Positions 1-8,055 of a DNA stretch of 46,825 nucleotides are shown one piece after another (the first letter of the stretch is position 1; every line of letters begins with the position of its first letter). Source of the stretch: Bacteroidales bacterium (GTDB taxonomy: Bacteria; Bacteroidota; Bacteroidia; Bacteroidales; F082). The notes beneath the pieces were generated by a model, which worked only from the letters and a program-made list of their open reading frames with translations, had not been told where the DNA came from and ran no database searches. The stretch lies in the NCBI GenBank assembly GCA_017466405.1, contig JAFTUF010000024.1, forward strand, positions 1 to 46,825, in the 5' to 3' direction. Both the position numbers and the translations under genes were made by a program.

Positions 1-1030
1 GAGTTTGTTTGAACAGGAAAATACGATGGAATCGTTGTCGAAGATGGGCAATCCTCTTGTTGTTTTAAAAGACATTATTGATTTCGAGCAGTTTAGGAGC
101 ATACTTGAGAGCTTGTTTGCAAACGACCATAAGAAGAGCAGCGCCGGACGCAAGCCAATAGATCCTGTCTTCATGCTGAAAGTCCTTTTTCTTCAAAGGC
201 TGTACAACATCAGCGACCATCAGATAGAATATCAGATCAAGGACAGGATGAGCTTCAGGGAGTTCCTTGACATCCAGAGCGTTGATGATGTTCCGGACGA
301 AAAGACCGTATGGAAATACAGAGACATCATGTCGGAATCGGGAGTTGGCGAAAGACTATTTGCGAAATTCAACGAGCAACTGGCTTCGATGGGGCTGATT
401 GTCAATGAGGGGAAAATAGTTGATGCCAGTTTCGTGATAGTGCCGAAACAGAGAAACACCCGCGAGGAGAACAAGAAGATAAAGGAGGGTAAAGGCAATG
501 AACTCTGGAACGACAATCCTCACAAGAAATGCCACAAAGATATTGACGCACGCTGGACGAAGAAAGGCGGAGTTAATTATTATGGATATAAGGATCATAC
601 GGTAGTTATAGAGAAGACCAAGATAATCAGGAACTTCGTGGTAACACCGGCAAGCGTTCACGATTCCACACCTGTTGGTATTCTGATAGAAGGCGATAAC
701 AACGAAGGAGAATTCTGCTGGTTCGACTCGGCGTATGTCGGCACTGAGGAAATGGTGAAGTCAAAAGGTCTGACCCCACTGATAATAGAGAAAGGATACA
801 GGTACAAATCACTTACGGAGGAACAGAAAGAAAACAACAGAGTCAAGTCGAAGACACGCTGCCGCATCGAACATGTCTATGTCTTCATGGAACAGAGCAT
901 GAAAGGACTGTTTTTCAGAGGAGTGGGAATCTTGAGGGCGGTATTCTACATCGGATTCACCAATTTGGTCTATAACATGTGCCGATTAGTTCAGATAAAG
1001 AAGTATCATCCCGAATGGATAATTGGTTAA
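1..1030 (+). mobile_element. IS5-family insertion sequence, left end cut by window
   Basis: The first kilobase is occupied by an IS5-type transposase gene, so an insertion sequence starts at or before the left edge. The left terminal inverted repeat lies outside the window. I could not define the right terminal repeat, so the right boundary given is only the transposase stop. A C8 run at 1053-1060 follows the gene and may lie within the element's right end. Confidence 0.8.
2..1030 (+). CDS. IS5-family transposase (start codon cut by two bases)
   Basis: This is a DDE transposase of the IS5 family, which would catalyse excision and insertion of its own element. The N-terminal part has the helical DNA-binding region of the family, with a segment FLQRLYNISDHQIEYQIKDR. 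The first catalytic Asp is in VDASFV, the second in WFDSAYVG, and the Glu is in RIEHVYVF near the C-terminus. The first complete codons read Ser-Leu-Phe-Glu-Gln-Glu-Asn. Family members commonly begin Met-Ser-Leu-Phe-Glu-Gln-Glu-Asn, and base 1 is G, so the true ATG probably spans the two bases before the window plus base 1. The next in-frame ATG is at 26. Apart from the missing start the gene looks intact at roughly 343 residues, so the element may be active. Confidence 0.88.
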   Translation, partial: SLFEQENTMESLSKMGNPLVVLKDIIDFEQFRSILESLFANDHKKSSAGRKPIDPVFMLKVLFLQRLYNISDHQIEYQIKDRMSFREFLDIQSVDDVPDEKTVWKYRDIMSESGVGERLFAKFNEQLASMGLIVNEGKIVDASFVIVPKQRNTREENKKIKEGKGNELWNDNPHKKCHKDIDARWTKKGGVNYYGYKDHTVVIEKTKIIRNFVVTPASVHDSTPVGILIEGDNNEGEFCWFDSAYVGTEEMVKSKGLTPLIIEKGYRYKSLTEEQKENNRVKSKTRCRIEHVYVFMEQSMKGLFFRGVGILRAVFYIGFTNLVYNMCRLVQIKKYHPEWIIG

Positions 1031-1084
1031 ATATTTAATATTCAACTAATTACCCCCCCCATTTTTAAAAAAATATTAAAAAAT

Positions 1085-1117
1085 GTTTGGAAAATTGAAA
1101 TAAAAATATAAACTTTG
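1085..1117 (+). promoter_or_regulatory. Bacteroidota-type promoter pair
   Basis: TTTG at 1085-1088 is followed after 18 bases by TATAAACTTTG at 1107-1117, close to the -33/-7 arrangement of Bacteroidota sigma-ABfr promoters (the -7 box has one extra spacer base). The only reading frame directly downstream is a 22-codon one. Confidence 0.4.
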
Positions 1118-1146
1118 CGGAACATAATAGAGAAGTAAAAAAAGAT

Positions 1147-1215
1147 ATGGAGAACAAGAAAAACGACATACGAATTTTAGGTAAGAACAAGTTCATAGAA
1201 CGTTTGTCTCGATGA
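1147..1215 (+). CDS. 22-residue reading frame, possible gene remnant
   Basis: An ATG 30 bases after the promoter-like pair opens a frame of 22 codons rich in Lys, Asn and Arg that ends at a TGA inside a hairpin (TCTCGAT at 1207-1213 pairs with ATCGAGA at 1227-1233). I recognise no family. It may be a leader peptide, the broken head of a gene interrupted near the insertion sequence, or chance. Confidence 0.2.
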   Translation: MENKKNDIRILGKNKFIERLSR

Positions 1216-1960
1216 ATATAGCATTTATCGAGAGCTGTTTTTAAAGAAATAAATCAAACTACTGACGTGGGAAAATGGGTTCTACCCATTGATGTAGGAA
1301 AATTAATAATAAATAGAACCCTCCTATATTTAATTAACGTGAGTTCGATATGATGTCTTACATTTCTATTTGGAAACTAATTTCTCACTAATAAAAAATA
1401 TTTCCCCATATTATATTTTAATTAAAAAATAATATTACTTTTGCCATCTGAAAACGAAGTGTAAATCATTAACAAAAAAATAAGAATTAAGAGACAGGTA
1501 TTAAGGTAGTTTTGAGATATAAATAAAGTTTACTTTTTGCTTATTATTCATAAAATCGCCAATTTAATGAATTAGCCAATGATAGCAATGAGTGGGCTGT
1601 ACTGTTTTGGTGCGGTGCTATTTTGCTTATTGGCGTAGGTGTTTGGCGATACCTTTGAATGGAGCAATGTAATGCCGTACCTTTTTTATTACTATGAAAT
1701 AATGATGATAATAAAATAAAAAATGAGATGTAAGAATAGGGGATAACATATAAAGAATAAGAGGATAGTTTTGCTTTTTGCTATAACATTCAAGAAATCG
1801 CCAATTTTAAGAACACGTTAATGAAGCAATAGAGTAATCTCGCACGTATATATACACTAGCGATGTTATATGCTTTAACGATGGTCGTTGTTTTTGACGA
1901 TGATGTTGTTAGGCATTTAATATCGCTTTTTTTTATTGGCAAAAAGCAAATAGCAAACTT

Positions 1961-1999
1961 GGACAAAGTCTGTTGACTGTTGTCCGTTGTCTGTTGACA
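1961..1999 (+). repeat. Dispersed TGTTGTCCGTTG repeat, copy S1
   Basis: This 39-base word, built from near-copies of CTGTTGAC and TGTTGTCCG, matches the copy at 18232-18267 at 35 of 36 aligned bases. It ends 73 bases before the ATG of the gene at 2073 and reads in the same direction as that gene. Confidence 0.8.
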
Positions 2000-2072
2000 T
2001 TTGAAAAAATCATTAAATAAATTAACATTTAGAACCCGATGCGCCGATGGGATATAACAGGCAACAGAAAAA

Positions 2073-3077
2073 ATGAAAAAAACTTTATTCTTAGCTTTAA
2101 TGCTTATGATTGCTGCAACATCTTTTGCACAACAACAAATGGCAACCCTTAACCATAACGACACTATCACTGTGTTCTATGGGAACTATGCTTTACGTGA
2201 TGCGCATAATGCAGCGGTAAATGGAGATATTATTACCTTATCTTCAGGAAGTTTTAATGCTTGTAATATAACTAAGGCTATAACTTTACATGGTGCAGGA
2301 TGTGATTTTGATACCATTACAGGAATGACTAGTACGATTATAATTGGTAATTATAAAATAGACATAGAAAATGATTCAACATATAACTTAACAATGGAGG
2401 GGATTTATAACAATGAACAAGTTACTTGTTTAGAATGCTATAATTCAAATTTTATAAGATGTTATTTTTATGTTTTTTCTCTTAATAATTCTTCAACATA
2501 TGTTACGGATTATGATACTAAAGCCGAGAATTTATCTTTCATAAATTGTATAGTAGATCGTTTTTATGGAGGAAGTTACAATGAAAATACATATACTTCC
2601 ATAAATTCAATACTGCGAGATGTATCTTTGCGTACCGGAATTTCAGATAAATACTCTGTGTTAAATGCATACAATTCAGTAATACAAGCTACGACAAACA
2701 GTTCAGATTTCCGATATTCCACATTTCATAATTCTATATGTTTAGGAATCAGAGGTTTGGTAAACTATATGATAAAATGCATATGTTATAATGTTAGTTA
2801 TGATAGTTCTACAAATATGTATATATCTAAATTGTCAGATGTATTTGAAACATATCATGAGCTTAGCAACTTCTCCTTCGATGAACGTTACATTCTCAAA
2901 GAAGAAATAGCAACATCTTTCTTAGGTTCTGACGGAACAGAAGTGGGTATTCATGGCGGTATGTTCCCATTCGATATAAGACCTTCATATATGGTTGTGA
3001 AGAAATGTAATGTGGCTAACAAATCTACTATAGACGGCAAGCTCAGCGTGGATATTGAGGTAATGGTTGAAGAATAA
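2073..3077 (+). CDS. Secreted protein, probable right-handed beta-helix
   Basis: The protein has a clear signal peptide (MKKTLFLALMLMIAATSFAQ), so it is exported to the periplasm or surface. Residues about 35-250 contain many short beta-prone stretches rich in Asn, Ser, Thr and Ile with repeated 'ITLHGAG', 'LSFINCIVD' and 'NAYNSVIQA' patterns. These are typical of pectin-lyase-like parallel beta-helix proteins of Bacteroidota, but no catalytic residues can be assigned. The C-terminal 60 residues contain TEVGIHGGMFPF and end in an acidic stretch, without the Gly-Val-Tyr and Lys pattern of a T9SS type A sorting domain. It lies 19 bases upstream of the large surface-protein gene and is probably transcribed with it. 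Codon use is more AT-rich than in that gene. Function is unknown. Confidence 0.75.
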   Translation: MKKTLFLALMLMIAATSFAQQQMATLNHNDTITVFYGNYALRDAHNAAVNGDIITLSSGSFNACNITKAITLHGAGCDFDTITGMTSTIIIGNYKIDIENDSTYNLTMEGIYNNEQVTCLECYNSNFIRCYFYVFSLNNSSTYVTDYDTKAENLSFINCIVDRFYGGSYNENTYTSINSILRDVSLRTGISDKYSVLNAYNSVIQATTNSSDFRYSTFHNSICLGIRGLVNYMIKCICYNVSYDSSTNMYISKLSDVFETYHELSNFSFDERYILKEEIATSFLGSDGTEVGIHGGMFPFDIRPSYMVVKKCNVANKSTIDGKLSVDIEVMVEE

Positions 3078-3096
3078 CAAATAAAATCTTATAGCA

Positions 3097-6000
3097 ATGA
3101 AACGCTGCATATTATTATGCTTCTGCTTGTTGCTGTCGTCGTATCTCTTCTCGCAGAATGTCTATACCTATCAGTATTGGTTCGATAATAAGTATGAGGA
3201 CAAAGTAACTGCCACTTTCAACGACAGCATAATGCAGGCGGATTTGGATGTGGGGAGCCTCAAAGATGGCTTGCACTTCATCAACATTCATGTAAAAGAC
3301 ACTTCCAACGTATGGAGCGCTCCGCAGTCTTATATGTTCATTAAAATGGCGGAGATGGAATACGATAGCACCGGAGCAATCTCTAATCTTCAATATCAAT
3401 GTTGGTTCGATCAGGACTATTCCGGCAGACAGACTGGTGCTTTGGGCAATGGTCATATCATGCTCGATGTCACGGGACTTTCCGACGGCATGCATACCGT
3501 CAATGTGATGCTGCAAAACAACAAAACTTATTCAGCCCCGCAGTCTTATATGTTTATCAAGATTGCTGAGATGGAACAAGACACCATTGGCATGGGAACT
3601 AATCTTCAATATCAATGTTGGTTCGATCAGGACTATTCCGACAGACAGACTGGCGCTTTGGGCAATGGTCATATCATGCTCGATGTCACGGGACTTTCCG
3701 ACGGCATACATACTGTCAATGTGATGTTAGAAGGAAATATGATGTCATCTCCGATGTCTTATATGTTTATAAAGGTCGCTCCTTCGGTAGGAACGGAGCC
3801 TCTTCAATATCAATGCTGGTTCGACAGAGACTATTCGTCGTTGCAGACTGGAATGTTGGGTGAAGGCATTTTTAATTTAGATGTGAGCGAACTATCCGAC
3901 GGACTTCATACCGTGAACATTCAGCTTTATAACGGAACATATACCGCGCCGAGCAGTTATATGTTCTACAAACTGCCTCTTGGAGGAACGAAGATAAAAC
4001 GTTGGGAATATTATCTCAATGGAGATTATGAAAATAGAGAGAGAATAGACATAGATCCTGCTTTAGCAGATCTCTCGATAATGACACTTCTTCCTGTCGA
4101 GACGCAGCCAATAAGAAGTATGTGCTTCGAGTATGACGCCAACGATGGCGAGCCTGTCATCTACGCCAAGAACGAGATCTCGTTCCGTTTCTGGACTACT
4201 GACGATCGTTTTGTCGACAGGACGCATTTCTACGTAGATGAGACCGTAAGTCAGGACGTGGTGGCTGATGTATTTGAACCCAACACTTCCGAGTTGATAA
4301 TTAAGCCTGCCGAGAACGAGATACGTTGGTTTAAGATTATGGCGCAGGTAGGCGATTCGTTGACTTTCAAGGCGGACAAAGCATGCAGTTTGCAGTTGTT
4401 TTCTCCGTCGGGAGAAGAAGTCTATAATGTATCGGGACAAGAGTCTATGAGATACGGCGGACGTCACGCTTGGGAAGACGGCTATTATTATTTAGCTGTT
4501 CATGATGTTATGGGAAGCGGCAGTACCGTGAATGTGTCGTATCAACATATTGAGAAATTCGCATTGTTGGTACATACACCGCATAACATAGGAAACAAAA
4601 CCGGGAACATATTTGTCATGGATTATTTCGGCAACGGATTCAACTTCCTGCAAGATGCGAAATTGATTTCAGGAAATGATACGTTAGTATATAACGAGAT
4701 AATCTCGCAAGAAAGAACTGAGGCAACTGTAGAATTCAGAATAACAGATACGATACCAAATGGCAAATATGATTTGCACCTCACTTTCGTAGATAATGAG
4801 GAAGTGGGACATCTGACGATAGAAGATGCTGTTGTGATGGAAGACATTGACTACGGCGAGAAGTTAATAAGTATTACCGAACCAGCTAGAATGGCAAAGC
4901 CATATCCTGTTGTCATAACAGTAAAAAATACAGGCAATGTTGATTATGCCTATGTGCCGTTTAATATAGCATTTACTGGAATAAGAAAAATTGAAAAAGT
5001 TGAATTTGCAGATTTCTATATAAGTATTCCAAAAGATAAAGACTCATTAGGATATACAAATGCCGTTTTGACAGAAAATCTATTAAATAAACAGGAAGAA
5101 GGTTTTATGATGTACATGTATATACCGCTTATGAAAGCTAATGAAGAAATATCCTATACATTAGAATATACGGCACCTGGTCATACTCGTTTTAAGCTTT
5201 ATGCTTGGACTGGAAATGGTTATATATTTGGTCAAATACCTGATTCAATTTTAGACAACGAAAACTTACGTGACTCTCAACAAACTAGAAATATGCTTGA
5301 AATGGGAGATATGGCAAATATGGTTGGAGGTAGAATATCAGGTAATGTTGGAGCAGCATCAAATTTAACAAATAATGCTATTAAGAATGCAGCTACCTTT
5401 GGTAGTATTCAAAATGCAGTGGCATATAATCAAACTAAATGTAATCTTGACAATAATTGGGGAGTTGATCCAAGTGACCCTTTGTATCAAAATGTATTAG
5501 AACCATACAATAACATGGTGTCTCCTGGCGATATAGTAGGTGGTGCTTTAGGTGATTTGATTAATAGGTTGTTAGGTGCTCAAGGCGGAGGTTGTGAATC
5601 TGAAGACCCTAATCCAGGAGATCCAACCGAGATAGAAATCGTCGTTCCAGGCGACCCTAACGACATCTACGGTTATACAGCTGAGTCGGGCAGCCGTTAT
5701 ATGCGTCAGGATGTTCAGAAGATTAACTATGAGATTGAGTTTGAAAACGACACCACCTTGGCAAACGCTGCCGCTCATACTATAGTGGTGACAGATACCT
5801 TGGATGTCAATCGTTTCGAGCTTGCTTCTTTGGAAACTCATGGCGTTACAATAGGCGAGAAGATTCTGCAAGTCGATGGCGAACAGAACTTCGTATATAC
5901 ATTAGACTTACGTCCGGAGATTAACGTAATCGCTCAGATAGAGCAGGAATATGATGCTGAGACGGGTATCATCAAATGGACTATATCTTCATTAGACCCA

Positions 6001-8055
6001 ATGACGATGGAACCTTCAACAGACCCTGACCAGGGCGCTTTGCCTGTGAACTATTACGGCGACGGCGTGGGTACTTTCAACTATAGCATCAACCTCAAAG
6101 ATACCTTCGAGGATGGCACCGAGGTAAGCAACAGAGCTTGCATAGTATTCGACTTGGAAGCTGCTATCGTGACCCCAACATGGACCAATATAGTCGATGC
6201 TTATAGTCCGGTTTCTGAGATTGAGAGCGTGACGCCATTTGCCGATAGCCTACGTTTTGTTTTCAATTCGGAAGATAATCGTTCAGGTGTGTGGTATCAT
6301 ACCTTATATCACCGCAACGATTCCACCAAGTCGGAATGGGATATACTCAAGACTCGTATCTTCGATGATACATTCACCATGAAACTCGAGAGCTTGCAGA
6401 CTACTGACTATCTCGTTATGGCAACAGACTCGGCAGGTAACAACGAGACAAAAGTCTTAGAATCGGAATATCTCTTCACCTTAGATTCGTTGAACTATTA
6501 CGAGCTTCAAGCTTATAGCACAAATGAATTCGGCGAGGTGTTGGGATCTGGCGTTTATGTAGAAAACAGCGACATCAAGATAGAGGCTGTCCCTGTTGAA
6601 GGTTATCACTTCGTACAATGGAACGACTTCAATTCCGATAATCCAAGAAATATCCATCTGACAAAAGACAGCACCTTCATCGCTCAATTTATGATAAACC
6701 AATATAATGTCGAACTCGCAGTTCAAGACACTCTGAATATGGGAACTGTCGAAGGCGCAGGCGTATATGAACATAATGAGATGGTGAATGTGATAGCCGA
6801 CAGCAACAAAGGTTATATCTTCCTCTATTGGTTGGAGAGCGACACCATAGCATCGACGGAAGCTGAATTTAGCTTTGAGATTAAAGGCGACAGAAATCTT
6901 ACCGCAGTGTTTGGTCCTGCCGACGCTCATTACACCTTGCTCAAGGAAGGATGGAACTGGTATTCTACATATATCGATGTACGTCGCGACAAAGGTTATG
7001 AAAAACTTACCGATGGATTGGATACCAATGGCGTTGTCATAAAATCGCAGACACATTTCGCTACATATTATGAAGGCTATAACACTTGGGACGGAAGTCT
7101 CACCGAAGTAGATAACAAGAATATGTATATGATTGATATGTCGTCGGAACATTATCTGATGATGGACGGAAGCATCAGCAATGTGTCGCAGACATCGATG
7201 ACCTTGAAGCCAGGCTGGAACTGGATTAGCTATCCTATCAACAAGACTCAGACTTTGACAAGAAGCCTTCAGAATTTCACCCCAAAAGACGGCGACTATT
7301 TCAAATCGCAGACCGGATATGCCACATATTATGAAGGCTACGGATGGGACGGATCGTTGTTGTCGTTAGAACCAGGTCAGGGTTATATGTATATGAACAG
7401 CGACACTGTCGAAAAGACCCTGACATATTCTAAATCGTATGTGAGAAAGAACAAGATGAAAAACATCACCACAGACGGCAACTACTGGCAGGCTGACGTC
7501 AACAAATATCCTAACAACATGAACATTACGGCTGTCGCTATGATAGACGGAGTGGAGCAGATGTCGGATAATTTGGAGATTGGAGTCTTTGCCGATGGCG
7601 AATGCCGCGGAAGTGCTAAGGCTGTCTATAAGGAAATGATAGACAGATATGTGTTCTATCTCACCGTATATGGAGAAGGTAACGAAGAACTTACGTTCAA
7701 GTTGTATGATGCCGACATGAACGACATTCAAGAGGCTGACGTAACAATCACCTTCGACATAAACGCTACGATAGGAAATATCAACAATCCTCATATCATC
7801 AATTTCACAACAATGGATATTGATGAACATGAAGTAGTAGAGACAGATGCTATTTATCCAAATCCTGTAGCTACGGGTGAGGTGGCATATCTCGATAAAA
7901 AATATGAAAAGGTCGAAATAATCAACTCTCTTGGCATGACGGTACAATCGTACAGCAACACAGATAAGATTGATGTCGTTATGGGATCTGGAGTTTACAT
8001 TGTCAAGACCATAGAAGGAAAAACAATTAACTATAACAAATTAATAGTCAAATAA
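3097..8055 (+). CDS. Giant multidomain surface protein with T9SS type A sorting domain
   Basis: A 1652-residue exported protein. After the signal peptide (about 1-20) come four copies of a roughly 70-residue module (about 24-290), each with YQYWFD or YQCWFD near its start and SYMF at its end, then a partial fifth. Residues about 385-490 resemble the beta-sandwich domains that precede adhesin regions. Residues about 875-1030 form a DUF11/DUF7619-like domain. Residues about 1130-1275 hold two InlB B-type bacterial repeats (GYHFVQWND, GYIFLYWLE). Two WNWYSTYI/WNWISYPI segments follow. A module around 1490-1570 (TAVAMIDGVEQ, LEIGVFADGECRGSA) recurs in the next gene. The last 75 residues are a T9SS type A sorting domain (IYPNPV, GVYIVKTIEG, NKLIVK). 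I infer an outer-membrane-anchored or released adhesin. No catalytic centre is visible. The stop overlaps the next ATG by one base, indicating translational coupling. Confidence 0.9.
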   Translation: MKRCILLCFCLLLSSYLFSQNVYTYQYWFDNKYEDKVTATFNDSIMQADLDVGSLKDGLHFINIHVKDTSNVWSAPQSYMFIKMAEMEYDSTGAISNLQYQCWFDQDYSGRQTGALGNGHIMLDVTGLSDGMHTVNVMLQNNKTYSAPQSYMFIKIAEMEQDTIGMGTNLQYQCWFDQDYSDRQTGALGNGHIMLDVTGLSDGIHTVNVMLEGNMMSSPMSYMFIKVAPSVGTEPLQYQCWFDRDYSSLQTGMLGEGIFNLDVSELSDGLHTVNIQLYNGTYTAPSSYMFYKLPLGGTKIKRWEYYLNGDYENRERIDIDPALADLSIMTLLPVETQPIRSMCFEYDANDGEPVIYAKNEISFRFWTTDDRFVDRTHFYVDETVSQDVVADVFEPNTSELIIKPAENEIRWFKIMAQVGDSLTFKADKACSLQLFSPSGEEVYNVSGQESMRYGGRHAWEDGYYYLAVHDVMGSGSTVNVSYQHIEKFALLVHTPHNIGNKTGNIFVMDYFGNGFNFLQDAKLISGNDTLVYNEIISQERTEATVEFRITDTIPNGKYDLHLTFVDNEEVGHLTIEDAVVMEDIDYGEKLISITEPARMAKPYPVVITVKNTGNVDYAYVPFNIAFTGIRKIEKVEFADFYISIPKDKDSLGYTNAVLTENLLNKQEEGFMMYMYIPLMKANEEISYTLEYTAPGHTRFKLYAWTGNGYIFGQIPDSILDNENLRDSQQTRNMLEMGDMANMVGGRISGNVGAASNLTNNAIKNAATFGSIQNAVAYNQTKCNLDNNWGVDPSDPLYQNVLEPYNNMVSPGDIVGGALGDLINRLLGAQGGGCESEDPNPGDPTEIEIVVPGDPNDIYGYTAESGSRYMRQDVQKINYEIEFENDTTLANAAAHTIVVTDTLDVNRFELASLETHGVTIGEKILQVDGEQNFVYTLDLRPEINVIAQIEQEYDAETGIIKWTISSLDPMTMEPSTDPDQGALPVNYYGDGVGTFNYSINLKDTFEDGTEVSNRACIVFDLEAAIVTPTWTNIVDAYSPVSEIESVTPFADSLRFVFNSEDNRSGVWYHTLYHRNDSTKSEWDILKTRIFDDTFTMKLESLQTTDYLVMATDSAGNNETKVLESEYLFTLDSLNYYELQAYSTNEFGEVLGSGVYVENSDIKIEAVPVEGYHFVQWNDFNSDNPRNIHLTKDSTFIAQFMINQYNVELAVQDTLNMGTVEGAGVYEHNEMVNVIADSNKGYIFLYWLESDTIASTEAEFSFEIKGDRNLTAVFGPADAHYTLLKEGWNWYSTYIDVRRDKGYEKLTDGLDTNGVVIKSQTHFATYYEGYNTWDGSLTEVDNKNMYMIDMSSEHYLMMDGSISNVSQTSMTLKPGWNWISYPINKTQTLTRSLQNFTPKDGDYFKSQTGYATYYEGYGWDGSLLSLEPGQGYMYMNSDTVEKTLTYSKSYVRKNKMKNITTDGNYWQADVNKYPNNMNITAVAMIDGVEQMSDNLEIGVFADGECRGSAKAVYKEMIDRYVFYLTVYGEGNEELTFKLYDADMNDIQEADVTITFDINATIGNINNPHIINFTTMDIDEHEVVETDAIYPNPVATGEVAYLDKKYEKVEIINSLGMTVQSYSNTDKIDVVMGSGVYIVKTIEGKTINYNKLIVK
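3383..3510 (+). repeat. 128-bp direct repeat, first copy
   Basis: This segment of the large surface-protein gene recurs 216 bases (72 codons) downstream at 3599-3726 with four differences by eye, two of them silent. It encodes the core of modules 2 and 3. Confidence 0.9.
3599..3726 (+). repeat. 128-bp direct repeat, second copy
   Basis: This is the second copy of the near-identical module core, in frame with the first. Modules 1 and 4 are much more diverged, so copies 2 and 3 arose recently or were homogenised by gene conversion. Confidence 0.9.

Larger units (their letters stand above)
1031..2072. other. About 1 kb without an intact gene
   Basis: No reading frame here has family resemblance. 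It holds a promoter-like pair near 1085-1117 followed by a 22-codon reading frame, a small hairpin at 1207-1233, another at 1274-1290, and a second -7-like box TACTTTTG at 1436-1443. Two loosely similar segments near 1530-1580 and 1770-1815 share the words CTTTTTGCT and AATCGCCAATTT. A short in-frame run at 1554-1658 would encode a hydrophobic peptide but has no start codon. The end of the region carries the dispersed repeat at 1961-1999. It looks like IS-flanking debris plus a long leader for the gene at 2073. Confidence 0.6.

Noticed and set aside
1554-1658. A 34-codon hydrophobic frame as a small membrane protein gene.
   Set aside because: There is no start codon in frame after the preceding stop, and no conserved context.
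6481-7152. A 223-codon reverse-strand reading frame inside the giant surface-protein gene.
   Set aside because: It is antisense to a gene with clear domains, shows no family resemblance, and has the Ile/His-rich look of a shadow frame.
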